This document shows positions 1-23,189 of a DNA stretch of 64,000 bases, one piece after another. The notes below the pieces were generated by a model. That model saw only the letters and a program-made list of their open reading frames with translations. It was not told the DNA's origin and did not search any database. Position 1 is the stretch's first letter. Every line of letters starts with the position of its first letter. The DNA is from Litomosoides sigmodontis (Eukaryota > Nematoda > Chromadorea > Rhabditida > Onchocercidae), in assembly GCA_963070105.1 (NCBI GenBank), contig OY718804.1:1918772-1982771 (forward strand), written 5' to 3'. A program made the position numbers and the translations under genes.

Positions 1-10688
<10,688 letters not shown>

Positions 10689-13600
10689 CTTATATGAACT
10701 AATTACTGTAATTATTGCTATTTAATACTTTAAACTAAAAAGAAATGGAATAGTTAAAAAAAGTTGAACGTATAGAAATTCGTATAATTTCAAAAATGTG
10801 AATTTTTAGAAGAGTTTAAGAGAATTAGAGAGAATCAATCAATTAATTATTTATTTATAATAATTAGTTGACGAAGTAGTATAAGACAGAGAGAGAGAGA
10901 GAGGGAGAGAAATGAGAAAATTACAATACATAGAAATTGCATCAAGCAACAAAGAACTTGTTACATTCTAACTGAATTTTACAAATTACCGAATTGTTTG
11001 TGCAGAGGAAGCAATTAGCGGTAAATGATAAACGAAACGGATAATTGAATAATTTAAACGAATAGCAAAAAAAAAAAAGAAAATGAGGAAGGTTAAATGC
11101 AAACCGATATTTGTACTTCCAGACAACCCAACAACAGCGCCACTGCAAAATGTGGACAGAAAAGAAAATAAAACACGTTTGACACGTAACGGTGAAATTG
11201 AAATAAAACTGAAAAATTATCACTCAAATTACGTATACTCGTTTTTTTTGCACAAAAAAAAGAATTAAATGACAATAAAAAACACAAGGAAAAAAGGAGA
11301 GAGAGAGAGAGAGAGAGAGAGAGGAAGGCAGAAAGGGATATTTTTTTGATTTGAAACGATTGAGGATGATAAGATTTACAGGAATGAATAGCATTAATGA
11401 TAGCATTAGCATTAGCTAGGAGAAATGAATGCAAGTAATTTCATTCAAACATTGTGCAAGAGGGGAAAGAAGTAAAAAACGATGAGAGGGAAAGGAAATG
11501 AGGAAATGCGAAGAGAATAATTTGAAATTGATTTCACTTATTATAGCAATTTCTATGATAATAACAAATATTTCATCACATACACTTATTAACATTATCA
11601 AAATTGCAATGTGTGGGTGTGCACTTATTTAAATTTGTCTAAAATGTAATTAATGCGTTTACACTTATTTCATTTGTTTGAAAAATTTTCCATGAATAAC
11701 ATGGAGGAAAAATTTTGCGAATTAATTGACGAATTAAAAAATTTTGAGAAATTAAAAAAATGAATTAGTGCTCAAAATGATTTACTATGGAAAATACCGT
11801 AAAGGCTGATTTACTGCGGGAAACAGTGTGAAAGCAAAATGTAACGTAATTTCAGTTAAATATGATAGTAAGTGATAAGAAAGTTATAGTTCACTTCCAT
11901 ATCCAAAAGCTTACTTGTTCTCTTGAAATAATTTAAATTATTTTTTAAAGAAAAATGATGTGAAGGATTTGTTAAATAATTGAACAAATATTAAAAATTT
12001 AATCAAAATAATCACAATACAAGAAGTATAATTATTTGCGCACATACATTAATTTTAAATTCTGATTTTTATAATAAAGAATAAGCGAAGTGAAAAAAAA
12101 AACCCTTTATTTAATATAATTAAGTAACAATTTAACGAGTGCAAATATATTGTAAAAAATGCAATAATATTAAATTTTTTTTGCAATACTTAAATGAATA
12201 ATTAAATCATAATTTATGCAAATGTAAATATGTCTCACAAAATAAAATAATATATTTTTACAGGATTGATTCGAATATTAAAATTATAATTTACTATTGC
12301 ATAAAATATAATAATGCCAAATTTTTGCTCCTCTCGTGTGTGCGCATTAAAAAGATCAAAAAAAAGGAGCGCTCACCACTCCATTTTCCTAATTTAACAA
12401 TGAATAATTAATTAATTAATTTTGATTACACTCTAAATTTGCAACGAATTTTTTTTTCTCTCTCTCTCTCTCTCTCTTCTGTTTTCCTGCCCACTAACAT
12501 GGCAAAGAGCGGGTGCGGTGCAACACGGTTAACTTATCATTCACTTATCATTCGTTCACTACTAATAGCTGCTCCTTCATATTCTATAGCTCCTATCTTA
12601 TCACTTGATGATATCGGCGCTGAGGTACACGTAGAAACGTGTAGCTCAACGTGTAGCTGATATAAAATCGATCGATATCACTACACATAATATCGCACTA
12701 ATCACCGTCGCTGCAATACTTGCAAAAATGTTACAATTTTGCAAATTGAAATGTGGGAAATGAGGTCGACGTGTGTGTGTGTGTTGTTGAAATCGCTATT
12801 TCGGTATTTCGGTATTGCGATATTTCGGTGTTATTGCAGTAATTGTTAAATTACATATCGCATAAATTTCACAAATACAATTTGTTAATTTAGTAAAAAT
12901 TACTTCGAAACAAAAGAAAAAGTTGATGTTCACTTTTGGTTAGCATTAATTTATAATTTTCACTTTTTGCAATTGAAACATTTACATTCGGTTACTTTGA
13001 AATATTTTTCCAATTGCTTCATACATCGTGTTGTATTTGAGGAAAATTTTTGCAATTCACAAGTTGTCAATTCAAATTATTTCAATAAGTTGGTTAAATT
13101 TCATTTAATACAATTATTTTACGCGGTAAACAAATAAATAACTATCTTTTACATTGCATTATCATGTCGCTAAGTGTAACTTGAATACTATCAATGAATT
13201 TTAGCGCTAAATGAAATCATAATTAAATTGAATTATTTTAAACTAATTTCAGCCTATTGAATTACTTGCAAAGAAAAGAATAACTTTCATAGTTCACGTT
13301 ACAGCTACATCCATTATTTTAAAAATTGCAAAATTTTGCTCTGATAATTATAGCGCATCATTTTAGATGATTAACATAGCGATATATAAATTCATAATTT
13401 AATGAAATTACTTTGAATGAATTCAATGGAATTGTTAAATGTATAGCAATTTAGCAGAATAATTGAATAGACTTCATTCGATGAATAATTAATTACTGAT
13501 CGAAAGTTGTGTTTTTCGATGGAAAAAAATTAGCTTTAGGAAATTATTGCCAGAAATTTTGCTATTTTTAAAAATTTTTCAAATTATTTTATTTGCCTAA

Positions 13601-14179
13601 TCATTATCGATTACCGATTTAAATTATCGATTTTCAATTATAAAAATTTCACTGACTGATAAAACACGTTGTGTCTAGCTCAGTTGACACTTCAAATTTA
13701 ATCATCACAGTCGTATGAACATGCCTTATCACTATTTCAGATTTCAGCGATGACGTAGATTTCAAATAATCAATAAAAAGAGAAAACACTTCGTGTCCTT
13801 CTTCCCGTTGCCGACTTAACGTTTTTAATTAATTTCACGGCGCTTCCACTCACTCAATCATCTGCCAAATTTCTTCATTTTTTAAACATTTCTCTCTCAA
13901 AAAATTTTCCATCTAACGCTTTTTTATTTTCAGTAATAATTTCAATTAATATTTTGTTAGGAATTAATTTCTTTGCAGTACGTTTTAAGTGTAATAGTTT
14001 AAATTATAAGTTTTAACGAAATGTTTCATTAGTGATTCAATTTTTTATTCAATTAGAAATTCAATTCTTTATCGTCCTGCAAGTGGTAATGGTTTATGTC
14101 ACATTTGAATTGAATTAATTTCAATTTTTCATTTCCGATCTTTTTTCTTTCCTTTGTCTCTCTCTTTCTTCGAATCAAA
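10689..14179. other. Gene-free AT-rich region
   Basis: No exon can be supported. There are GA tracts near 10890 and 11297-11324 and a TC tract near 12458-12478. The less AT-rich patch at 12490-12760 carries several TTATCA (GATA-type, TGATAA on the minus strand) sequences and a repeated ACGTGTAGCT. It could be a regulatory element, but nothing here proves that. Confidence 0.4.
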
Positions 14180-14236
14180 ACGATTTCAATTCCATCAAGA
14201 ATTGATGGAATCAAGAATTGATGGAATTGAAATCGT
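14180..14236. repeat. Perfect 19-bp inverted repeat (hairpin)
   Basis: The left arm at 14180-14198 (starts ACGATTTCAA, ends CCATCAA) is the exact reverse complement of the right arm at 14218-14236. The 19-base spacer itself repeats the AAGAATTGATGGAAT motif. The structure could be a small foldback element or an RNA hairpin. No gene context is visible. Confidence 0.85.
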
Positions 14237-14301
14237 CTTCTATTGGTTTTTCGTACAAAACAGTTAGCACAAATAAATGCATATGGAAGACGAATTAAAG
14301 G

Positions 14302-14303
<2 letters not shown>

Positions 14304-14359
<56 letters not shown>
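14304..14359. repeat. TG dinucleotide microsatellite
   Basis: Uninterrupted TG repeat of about 28 units, followed by TATGTGTGCA and a purine-rich GA tract. Confidence 0.97.
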
Positions 14360-14365
<6 letters not shown>

Positions 14366-15747
14366 CACGGGAAATAGAAAGGGAGAAAGAAAAAGAGAGA
14401 GGGAGGGAAAGAGGTCGAAAGGTTGAAAGAGATGGGAGATAAGAATTTTACAAGAATTTTAAAATGATGAAAATAAAAAAAAATGAAGAAAAGGAAAACG
14501 ATTACAATTTTTTTCTTGCAAAATGTTCTTTCAATTACTATTTTGTTTAATAATTTAAATTTTTGGCTAAAGAGAGATTTTAGGGAGAAAAAAAAGAAGC
14601 TGTTTGAAATATTCCTTTTTTTCTTCTTTTTCTTTGTAATATTTGCAAATGGAATGATTGAAGTGTGACTTGTGCAGAGGTGGAGCGAAAGAGGGTAGGC
14701 GGGAAATGGAAATCATAAAAATTCAAAGAAAAAAATTCAAACAAAATCATATCAACAATGAATTGTTAACAAATTTGTTTGTTTGCTCTTTCAATTCCTT
14801 TCGCACATATTCCACTACCTCATCGCTTTCGCTTACACTCTTTGTTGCCACTCTTAACCTTTTTCTTTTTTACTTTTTCACTTTTTTTTTTAACATCCAT
14901 TTTCATTTGGTAAATTGATGTTTAAAATGAAAATGTTCCATTTCTGCTAATTTTTTGAAGTTAATTTTTTCGCTTCATTCAATTCCCACTTTTTTTGCTT
15001 GTTTCTTTCTACGAAATTTTGAATTTTTAAAATAAAAAAAAATCACACATTTTTTTTTTCTTGTTTTATGCAATTTCTAATTTTTGTTTGTACCGATATA
15101 ATTAGATCAGTGTTAATGGAAAAATGATATAGAAATGAAACGGTTGTTTTCATTAAACTTGAGGCGAATTTTTTTTTGAGGAAATTTTCTAAAGTGAGGA
15201 AAAAAAACGAGCGAAAATTAAACTTTAAAAAAAAACAACTAAAACTAAACTTAAAATTCCTAACAGTTATTATGCAGTGAACAAATAATTGTGCATAAAT
15301 TATTAATTTAGAGATAACAATTTTATTGAAATTTCCACTTTTTTTTTAACACTCAAGAAAACAAAAAGAAAGAAATTTCCAATTATTAGAATTTATTTGC
15401 AAACATACATTTTGTTTGAGCAAAATGTCAGCAAAAAAAACAAACTAACTAACTAACTAATTTGTACAAAATGAATGAATTTATTCGGCGGGAAAGTAGG
15501 AAAGTAACTTTTTTAATTAAACCATTTTTTTTCCTCGTAAACACAATTTGCAAACGATTGAAGAAATTGTGTGTTTTTTTTTCTATTTTTGTTGTTGTTG
15601 TTGTTGGGTTTTCCTCTTCCTTTCCCTCTTCCTAACGTAACAAAAAAATATTTTGATGAAATGTGAGTGCAGTTGGTGAAATTTTTCATTGCACATTTGT
15701 CATTTTTTGAAAGAAGTGTTTTCGTGATAGAGTTAAAACAAGCAAAT
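14360..15747. other. AT-rich non-coding stretch upstream of the minisatellite
   Basis: No supportable exon. It holds a GA-rich patch (14370-14440), A/T homopolymers and a GTT run near 15587-15604. It probably belongs to the 5' flank of the glutamate dehydrogenase gene. Confidence 0.4.
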
Positions 15748-16217
15748 ACACAAATTTAAATGCAATTTATTAAAGTCTATATTAATAGTTTAACTCTAAA
15801 AATCACTTTTTTCCACCTATTATAACACAAATTTAAATGCAATTTATTAAAGTCTATATTAATAGTTTAACTCTAAAAATCACTTTTTTTCCACCTATTA
15901 TAACACAAATTTAAATGCAATTTATTAAAGTCTATATTAATAGTTTAACTCTAAAAATCACTTTTTTTCCACCTATTATAACACAAATTTAAATGCAATT
16001 TATTAAAGTCTATATTAATAGTTTAACTCTAAAAATCACTTTTTTTTCCACCTATTATAACACAAATTTAAATGCAGTTTATTAAAGTCTATATTAATAG
16101 TTTAACTCTAAAAATCACTTTTTTTTCCACCTATTATAACACAAATTTAAATGCAATTTATTAAAGTCTATATTAATAGTTCGACTTTAAAAAACACTTC
16201 TTTTTCCCACCTATATT
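15748..16217. repeat. Minisatellite, 77-79 bp unit, six copies
   Basis: Six head-to-tail copies start at about 15748, 15825, 15903, 15981, 16060 and 16139. Each starts ACACAAATTTAAATGC and ends in CCACCTATTATA. The first five are nearly identical and differ mainly in the length of one T run (period 77, 78, 78, 79, 79). The sixth copy, nearest the gene, is the most diverged. The array ends about 240 bp upstream of the glutamate dehydrogenase start codon, so it may lie in the promoter. Confidence 0.95.
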
Positions 16218-16454
16218 ATACGAAAGTAAAAGCACGAAATTTTGAAAAATTACTACTATTGCATATTTCGTTGTTGCTAAAATGATGCTAATTTGATCGT
16301 TGAAAATATGTGGGCATTTTCTCTCATCCCTAAAATTTAATAACATTTTTTTAATAGCACATAATAACATTTTCTCTCATCCTAAAATTTATCGTTACAC
16401 AGTTGACCTGAAAATAGCAGTTGAGGTGAAGCATCAAGCAACAGTTTATCAGTG

Positions 16455-19400
16455 ATGCCATTTCGTGCAAGACTTCTGTCAACCGGTGAAGTGATTCAAC
16501 CGGTTGAGCAGGTTTTTGATCAGATGAAAGAGATGGAGGAGCAACTGGATCCGTTATTCTTTAAAGTTTGTTTTATTTTATCACTACACAATTAAACACT
16601 ATTGCTTTACCTCTGATAATTTTATGCTACACAGTATACGAGTGCATAAGTTTATTTATGAGTATATGAGTATATGAGTATCAACTCTCTATTCATGCCA
16701 AATACACGACTGTTACCCAGTAATAATTTTGCGCTAAATAGTAAATGAGTATATAAGTACATGAATTATGGGTTTTACCTACTTATTATATCACAATATC
16801 ATTTCAAATAGTGCATGAGTATTGCCATAATTTTATGCTAAATGGGACCAGCAATGTAAGGCGCATGAGTGTGTAAACAAGTACATAAGTATAACAGTAA
16901 ATGAGTATTATCTATCTATCATGGGATAATTTTATACGAAGTAGCATTTTAGTACAAGTAAGTATGGGAGTGTAATGAGTTCATGGAATTATTTTACATC
17001 AAACACTGCGAATAACTAAATGAATTTAATTAAGCAAAAAATTAAATAAATACACAAATAAAAATTTTAGTAGTAAAATGAATTATTTAATATCAGATGG
17101 TGGATTACTACTTTGAAAAAGGTGCAGCAGTAATTATGCCGAAACTTGCCGAAGAGCATCCATCACGTGAAATGTCAAATGAAGCAAAAGTGAAATTTGT
17201 TCGTGGAGTTATTGCTATGATTAAACCTGCTAGTAAAGTTTGTGAATTTTTTTAGCTTAAATTTGCATCTTTTTTCTAAATTTACTTAATTCATACCATT
17301 TTCAGCGATGAATTAATTAAAATTTCCAGTAGTAAACTTATTAAAAAAAATTAAAATATCAATATTTAAACTAATGAAATATTTTTATTTTATTAAACTA
17401 GCTTTTAAAAAATTAAAATTGTTAGAAATATATTGTAGTTTCAAAATACATTGTTCTATTGCGGCAGGTACTGCATATTACATTTCCAATTAGACGTGAA
17501 GATGGAACATTTGAAATGATTGAAGCGTGGCGTGCACAACACTGTGAACATCGAACGCCAACAAAAGGCGGTATTCGTTTTGCGGAAAATGTTGGCGAAG
17601 ATGAGGTTTGCTTTCGCGCTAATTAAATTACTTAATTTTAATTAACTAGATGACTAATTACTTAATTTTTGATTTGAAAATTTAGTTAAATTCGAAATTT
17701 AGTTGAATAGTTTTGAAAAATTCTAACTTTTAAAAATATCTTTATATTTTACACGCCCAGAATGAAATTAAGTAAAATTTGCAAAATTTTGTGTTAGCAC
17801 TATTGTTCTGTAATTTTGATTGAAAATTTTTGAAAAATTAAAAAAAAAACATATTGCAAATTAGGTGAAAGCACTTTCCGCTTTGATGACGTACAAATGC
17901 GCTGTTGCTAATATACCATTTGGTGGTGCAAAAGGTGGTGTGAAAATTGATCCAAGCAAGTATTCCGAATATGAAATTGAAAAAATCACTCGTCGTATGA
18001 CAGTGGAATTTGCTAAGAAAGGATTTTTGGGGCCAGGCGTTGATGTACCTGCACCGGATATGGGTACCGGTGAACGAGAAATGAGTTGGATTGCGGATAC
18101 GTATGCGCAAACGGTTGGATATACCGATAAAGATGCGTACGCATGCGTTACCGGTAAACCAATTGTTGCCGGAGGTATTTCTCCTTTTTTTTTTTTATTT
18201 TTTTCAATTTAATGGCAAAGGGAAAAAAATAATGCTACGATTGTGCTATTAATAAAAAAGGCTGAAATGTAAAATTAACTTACACTTATTCATTAGCTGA
18301 TCAGTAATTACAACCGAAAAATGTTTCGTTAATAACGATGAAGATTTTACACTTATTGGTTAATCATTAAGCATAACCGGAAGTACACTAGTCATAACCG
18401 GCAGCACACTTGTCACAATTCGGAAGTATACCTGTTGGCTAATCATTAATCATAAGCGGAAAGTAATTGTTAGACAAATGATGTTGATCTTACGCTACAC
18501 TTATCGGTTAATCATTAATCGAAAATACAACCGGAAATACACTTATTAGCTGGTCAATGATCATAACCGGAAAATGGATGTGTAATAAAATGATGTAACA
18601 GGAATTCACGGTCGTACAGCAGCAACTGGACGTGGTGTATGGAATGGTTTGGAAACATTTTTAAATATTGCCGACTACATGAATAAAATTGGTTTAACAC
18701 CTGGATTGAGAGGAAAAAAAATTATTGTTCAGGTAGTATTTTGAAAAAAAGAAAGAAAAAAATAGGGAGAGGGAGGCGGGTGGGGGAAAAGAAATGGAAT
18801 GGCTTTTCAAATTTTCAATTAAAAATTTTTTTTTTTGCATCCTTTTTTTTTCTTGTTTCGATTTAAAACTTTTTCAACTTTCATTTTGTTTCGAAATATA
18901 ATTAAAGGGTTTTGGTAATGTTGGCAGTTTTACATCACATTTCGTGTCAGCCGGAGGTGGAATTATTATTGGTATTCAAGAATACAACTATTCCGTGTAC
19001 GATTCAAATGGTTTAAATATCGATCGATTGAATGAATATGCAACAAAACATCGAACAATAGTGGTAATTTTATCACTCTCTTTTTCCATTTTCTTTTTTG
19101 TTTCTTTGAGAGGGAGAGAGAGAGAGAGAGAGAAAAGTAAAGAAAGAAAAGAAAAAAAAACAACGAGTTGTTTGTTTTGGTGTTAAGAGGAAGGGTGCGA
19201 GGAGAAAATTTTACATTTTAATATTAAATAATTGTAAAAATTTTTTGAATTTATAGGATTATCCGGATGCTAAAGCATATGAGCCGTACGGTGAATTAAT
19301 CTACGAGGAGTGCGATGTGTTAATTTTGGCTGCGTGTGAAAAAGTGGTTAATAAAAATAATGCAAGTAAAATTAGAGCTAAGGTACAAATTTGAATATTT

Positions 19401-20963
19401 TGAAAAAAAGGAGGAAAAAAAAAGTTATTAACCGGAAAATGGTGGATACGTAGCATACGTAGGAAGTGGTTAGGGATAAGGCGTACATTGCGTGATGGAT
19501 GAATGTCCAGTAAAAGCTATTTTTCATTTCTCACGCAATCTATTTATCAGTGTAATAATTAATTATGCTTACTCAAGTTACTAATGCAATTAATTATCAT
19601 TTATCAGATTTGATAGAAATTTGAAATCAATTAACCGAAAGGTAATAGATTAATTTAAATTGAAATAATTAGAAAGTAATTGATTAATTTAAATGGAAAT
19701 AATTACAATTAATTAATTTAAATGCAAATAATTGCAAGTGGTTGATTAATTTGAATAGAACTAATTATAATTACAGGAGAATCGATTAATCAAAATTAGA
19801 ATAAGCAGAGGAGAATGGAGTAATTTAAATTGGAATAATTTGAATGATAGGAGATTATTTGCAATCGGAATAATTAATTGTCAAGTGATGGATTAATTTC
19901 AAATTGAACGATTTGAAAGCAATGGATGAATTTAAATTAAAATAATTGCGAGATAATGAATTAAATTTGGTATAGGTTATCGTAGAAGCAGCAAATGGTC
20001 CGGTAACACCGGCAGCTGACAAAATTTTATTAGCTCGCAATGACTGCATTGTTATTCCGGATTTATTCATCAATAGTGGCGGCGTTACGGTATCATTTTT
20101 TGAATGGTTGAAAAATTTGAATCACGTCAGTTTTGGTCGACTTACGTCAAAGCATGAAATTGATTCTGGCTATGATTTGCTCGGTAAAATTATCATCTCA
20201 TTTACTTTCTTCCCTTGTTTATTTTTCATAATTGGCGCAGTGCTAGCTTACCATATTAATATGATAATTAATTAAAACTAATTAAAAATGTCACTATCAT
20301 TATCACTCGTTATGACAATATGTAAATGACGGTTAAAATATTTGAAATATCTATTGTCATGCAGTATGTTAATTCCAAATAACATTAAAACTGCTTCGTG
20401 TTTTGTAGCAAGTGTACAAGAATCATTAAGTCGTGAATTTGGAAAAAAAATTAAAATTGAGCCATCAGAAGGCTTGAAAAGTCGAATCAGTCATAAATCG
20501 GAGGAGGAAATTGTTTATTCTGGTTTAGAATTCAGTATGCAAAAATCAGGTAAGCAGCAAAAGTTTCATCTTTCTTTTATTCTATTTGTTAAATAAATTT
20601 CAGAAAAAAAAAATTTATTTTAGCTTGCTAATTGTGTCATAAATTTAATTATTTGTGACAAAGAAAGAAAATGAAAATGAAAATCTTTTTGCAAATTTTT
20701 AAACAATTTCATTTTTTCTCAATTTTTAGGAAAAAATTTTTGATTACTCATTGTAAACTTTTATTTAATTTGCATAAATTCACACTTTTTCTCATATTTG
20801 GACTAAATTAGTGGGGTTTTTTTATTGCTTAATTTCAGCTTATGATATTGTGAAAACAATTGAGAAATACAATCTTGGCTTAGATGTGCGTACTGCTGCC
20901 TATGCGACAGCTATAGAAAAGATCTACAACACCTATCGGTCATTTGGCTTCACATTTGCATAA
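16455..20963 (+). CDS. gdh-1: Glutamate dehydrogenase, mitochondrial (ten exons, complete)
   Basis: NAD(P)-dependent glutamate dehydrogenase interconverts glutamate and 2-oxoglutarate plus ammonia in mitochondria. Exons: 16455-16565, 17097-17237, 17468-17605, 17865-18174, 18602-18732, 18908-19063, 19257-19382, 19976-20183, 20409-20549, 20839-20963. All phases close, giving 528 residues, close to the nematode and animal family length. Visible motifs are the substrate-binding PTKGGIRF (Lys117), the catalytic [12 protein letters not shown] (Lys153), the dinucleotide-binding GFGNVG (278-283) and the C-terminal LDVRTAAY. The start is fixed by an in-frame TGA at 16422-16424, and the first residues ([11 protein letters not shown]) are basic, fitting a mitochondrial leader. 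AATAAA lies at 21068-21073. Introns 1 and 4 carry degenerate repeats, and part of intron 1 has been copied into the MSP units downstream. Confidence 0.96.
18285..18575. repeat. Degenerate repeat in glutamate dehydrogenase intron 4
   Basis: The intron contains several diverged copies of a motif combining ACACTTATTGGTTAATCATTA with ATAACCGGAAGTACAC. CCGGAA or a one-base variant recurs about six times. The copies are too diverged to set an exact period. Confidence 0.6.
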
Positions 20964-22241
20964 TTTGAAAAGTAAAATGAAAGAAGCATGAACGATATGG
21001 TCAAAAATTGCAAGCTAATTTACTACTCCAACTCAATCATTCGAAATTCATCTATTTCATTTATTGTAATAAAGTTAAATATTAATTAATAGTGAATATT
21101 TTATTGCAGCCTTCCTCATTTTCTTTTTATTGTTACGTTTTTTTCGTTTCACTGATAAATGCAAGGAATGAATAAAATATTTTTTTAATGAAAATTGAGC
21201 AAATGCTTGAAATGAATTAAAATAATTTCTGCAAATGTAATGTTTAAATATCATATCAAACGTGCACGTTAGCGCCATTTACGTTTGCACTCATCCAGTC
21301 ATACCAATAATTCATAATTTTTAAACTTTTCACGAACTTGCTAAATGAGAATTCTCCAACATAACGCGACAAATGCTCATGTACAGTTGATTGAATGCAA
21401 TAAAAGATTGAAATTTTATTCAAGTTTTGAATTTTGGCCATAAGCGAGTTATTATTTGGTAAAGAGAAAATTTTCAAGTTTAAAAATTGGGAATTTTTTT
21501 CTAACTGAACATTATTATAAACTTGATGCATAGCAAGCATTAAAAACTATACTGCGCTTGAATTTAGACAACATATTTTCGATAATTTCATATTTCAATT
21601 TTACTCCAATCATCATTTTGTCCCCAAAATGTCACCCTGTCATATCAGATGGCTATCATCCTAATTCCTCTAAAGCATGACGGCTAGCACCTACACTACC
21701 CCCGAACTTACCAATTCAACATTCCACTTTCATCTGTCCTATCACAAACCGCTATTTTTCACCGCACATGAAATCATTGATAATCGGAATGATCAACGGC
21801 AGCGTATGAAATTTAAATTTAACATTTTACACGCAATTTTCAACAAACAAGTGATAGCAACGACTATTCCAACCATTTCATCCGTTCCTACTTAAATGGT
21901 CAGTAAATTAATTGTAATTTATTGCAAAAACATTCGGATCATCAAATACCGCAGTGAAATGTAAAATTTAACAAATCGATTGATAGATAGCAGAATGATC
22001 ACTTAGCAATCAATCATCGATCGATTTATGTTGCGTGAAAGTTATTAGTCTGTTAATTAGTTGGTTCAACGTGTAAAAAAAGTTTAATTGCACTCGTTAA
22101 ACCACCACCATTCGAATCGTTTTTGCAAACGATAAATGTTTCCTAATATTTTATTTCACGACAAATGAACACAAACGATAGGAATATGCGACACATCACA
22201 GTATGATCAAACATTCCAGTCGTTGTCTTCAATTTACAATT
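20964..22241. other. Intergenic region between glutamate dehydrogenase and the MSP array
   Basis: It begins with the glutamate dehydrogenase 3' UTR and its AATAAA (21068-21073). A 94-codon minus frame (21256-21540) and a 72-codon plus frame (21677-21895) match no family I know and lack clear splice or promoter context, so they are not called. On the minus strand TTTATT at about 22150-22155 is a possible poly(A) signal for MSP copy 1. This sequence is not shared with the other MSP copies: homology starts exactly at the MSP stop codon. Confidence 0.5.
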
Positions 22242-22744
22242 TCAGAGATTGTACTCGATCGGAAGGTTCTTGCGACGAACCATACCATCGCCCTGGAACC
22301 ATTCGCGGCGGAATTGCTTGGCGGCACCGTCCGGTGTGTTGGTCCATTCGATGGTAATGCGATCGTTGTTGATGTCCTCCTTTGATGCGTCAAATGTGTC
22401 GCATGAGACCGCCATCAGCACGTTTTCCTTGGGATCCAGGACACCGCACGGCGGATCGACGCCCAGACGACGCATATTGGTCGTCTTAATTGCCCAGCCA
22501 ATGCGACGACCGCCAGCATTAGTTATCTAAAAGACGTTTACTGTTATCCATCAACTGCCGTCAACCTACTTTCCTACTCTGACAGCAATCACGCATGCTT
22601 GTCAGCAACCTGCCACGACCTTACGCCTGATGGGCCACCCGATACCTTAATGTGATACGTGTGCTTATCGTCGTATGGTGCGTTGAAGACGATTTTCGAC
22701 CCCGGCTGTGTGTGGATGTCACCCGGTGGAACCGACTGCGCCAT
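22242..22744 (-). CDS. msp: Major sperm protein, copy 1
   Basis: MSP is the cytoskeletal protein that drives amoeboid crawling of nematode sperm by filament assembly, and it also acts as an oocyte-maturation signal. Exon 1 is 22646-22744 (33 codons from ATG, starting [13 protein letters not shown]) and exon 2 is 22242-22526 (94 codons plus TGA, ending NLPIEYNL), with a 119-base intron. The 127-residue length is exactly the family's. The core [19 protein letters not shown] and [18 protein letters not shown] are classic MSP sequence. A TATA box (CTATAAAAGG on the minus strand) lies at 22813-22822. This copy has a unique 3' flank. Its coding sequence is apparently identical to copy 2. Confidence 0.97.
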
Positions 22745-22812
22745 TGCAGAGAGATCTACCGCCTGACGCTGCTAGGAAAACCGTCAACTGTGGAACTTAC
22801 TCCGTGTGCCAT

Positions 22813-22822
22813 CCTTTTATAG
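22813..22822 (-). promoter_or_regulatory. TATA box of MSP copy 1
   Basis: CTATAAAAGG on the minus strand, about 70 bases upstream of the MSP start codon. The same box in the same position precedes all four MSP copies. Confidence 0.7.
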
Positions 22823-23189
22823 CTAACATTGCCGCTCCCTTTTTTTTGCATATATTAAAATTACAGAAAAATTTGCAAATTTCTTTTTGCGCCTAATCAA
22901 AAACTCATTCAAAAGACTTAATTATTTAAATTTCTGGACGAAATTATAATTTCACGACGCGATGTGTAAAATCATCCCTGTTATGTAAATGTATTGCTAC
23001 AATAAGAATAAGCAAAGGAAAATTGAATTACTTTTTTCTACTACTCTTATAGAGTAAAAAAGGAGGTAAAGATGAAATCCAGCACTTTCGAAATTTTTAG
23101 TTGGAATTCTACAGAAATATTTCACTGATGTAAAGCGTAACGCTAATGTGAGTGGTGTGGTTGTCAGCGTAAGGTGCGTAAGGTGCCTT

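Noticed and set aside
21256..21540. 94-codon minus-strand frame between glutamate dehydrogenase and MSP
   Set aside because: No recognisable domain, no promoter or splice context, and AT-rich composition like the surrounding DNA.
22249..22530. 93-codon plus-strand frame (and copies at 25538, 28827 and 30486)
   Set aside because: It is the antisense shadow of MSP exon 2 and keeps open only because MSP coding sequence is conserved.
22708..22896. 62-codon frame opposite the MSP first exon, repeated in units and in inverted copy 4
   Set aside because: It lies antisense to MSP exon 1 and its promoter, has no recognisable domain, and follows the duplication passively.
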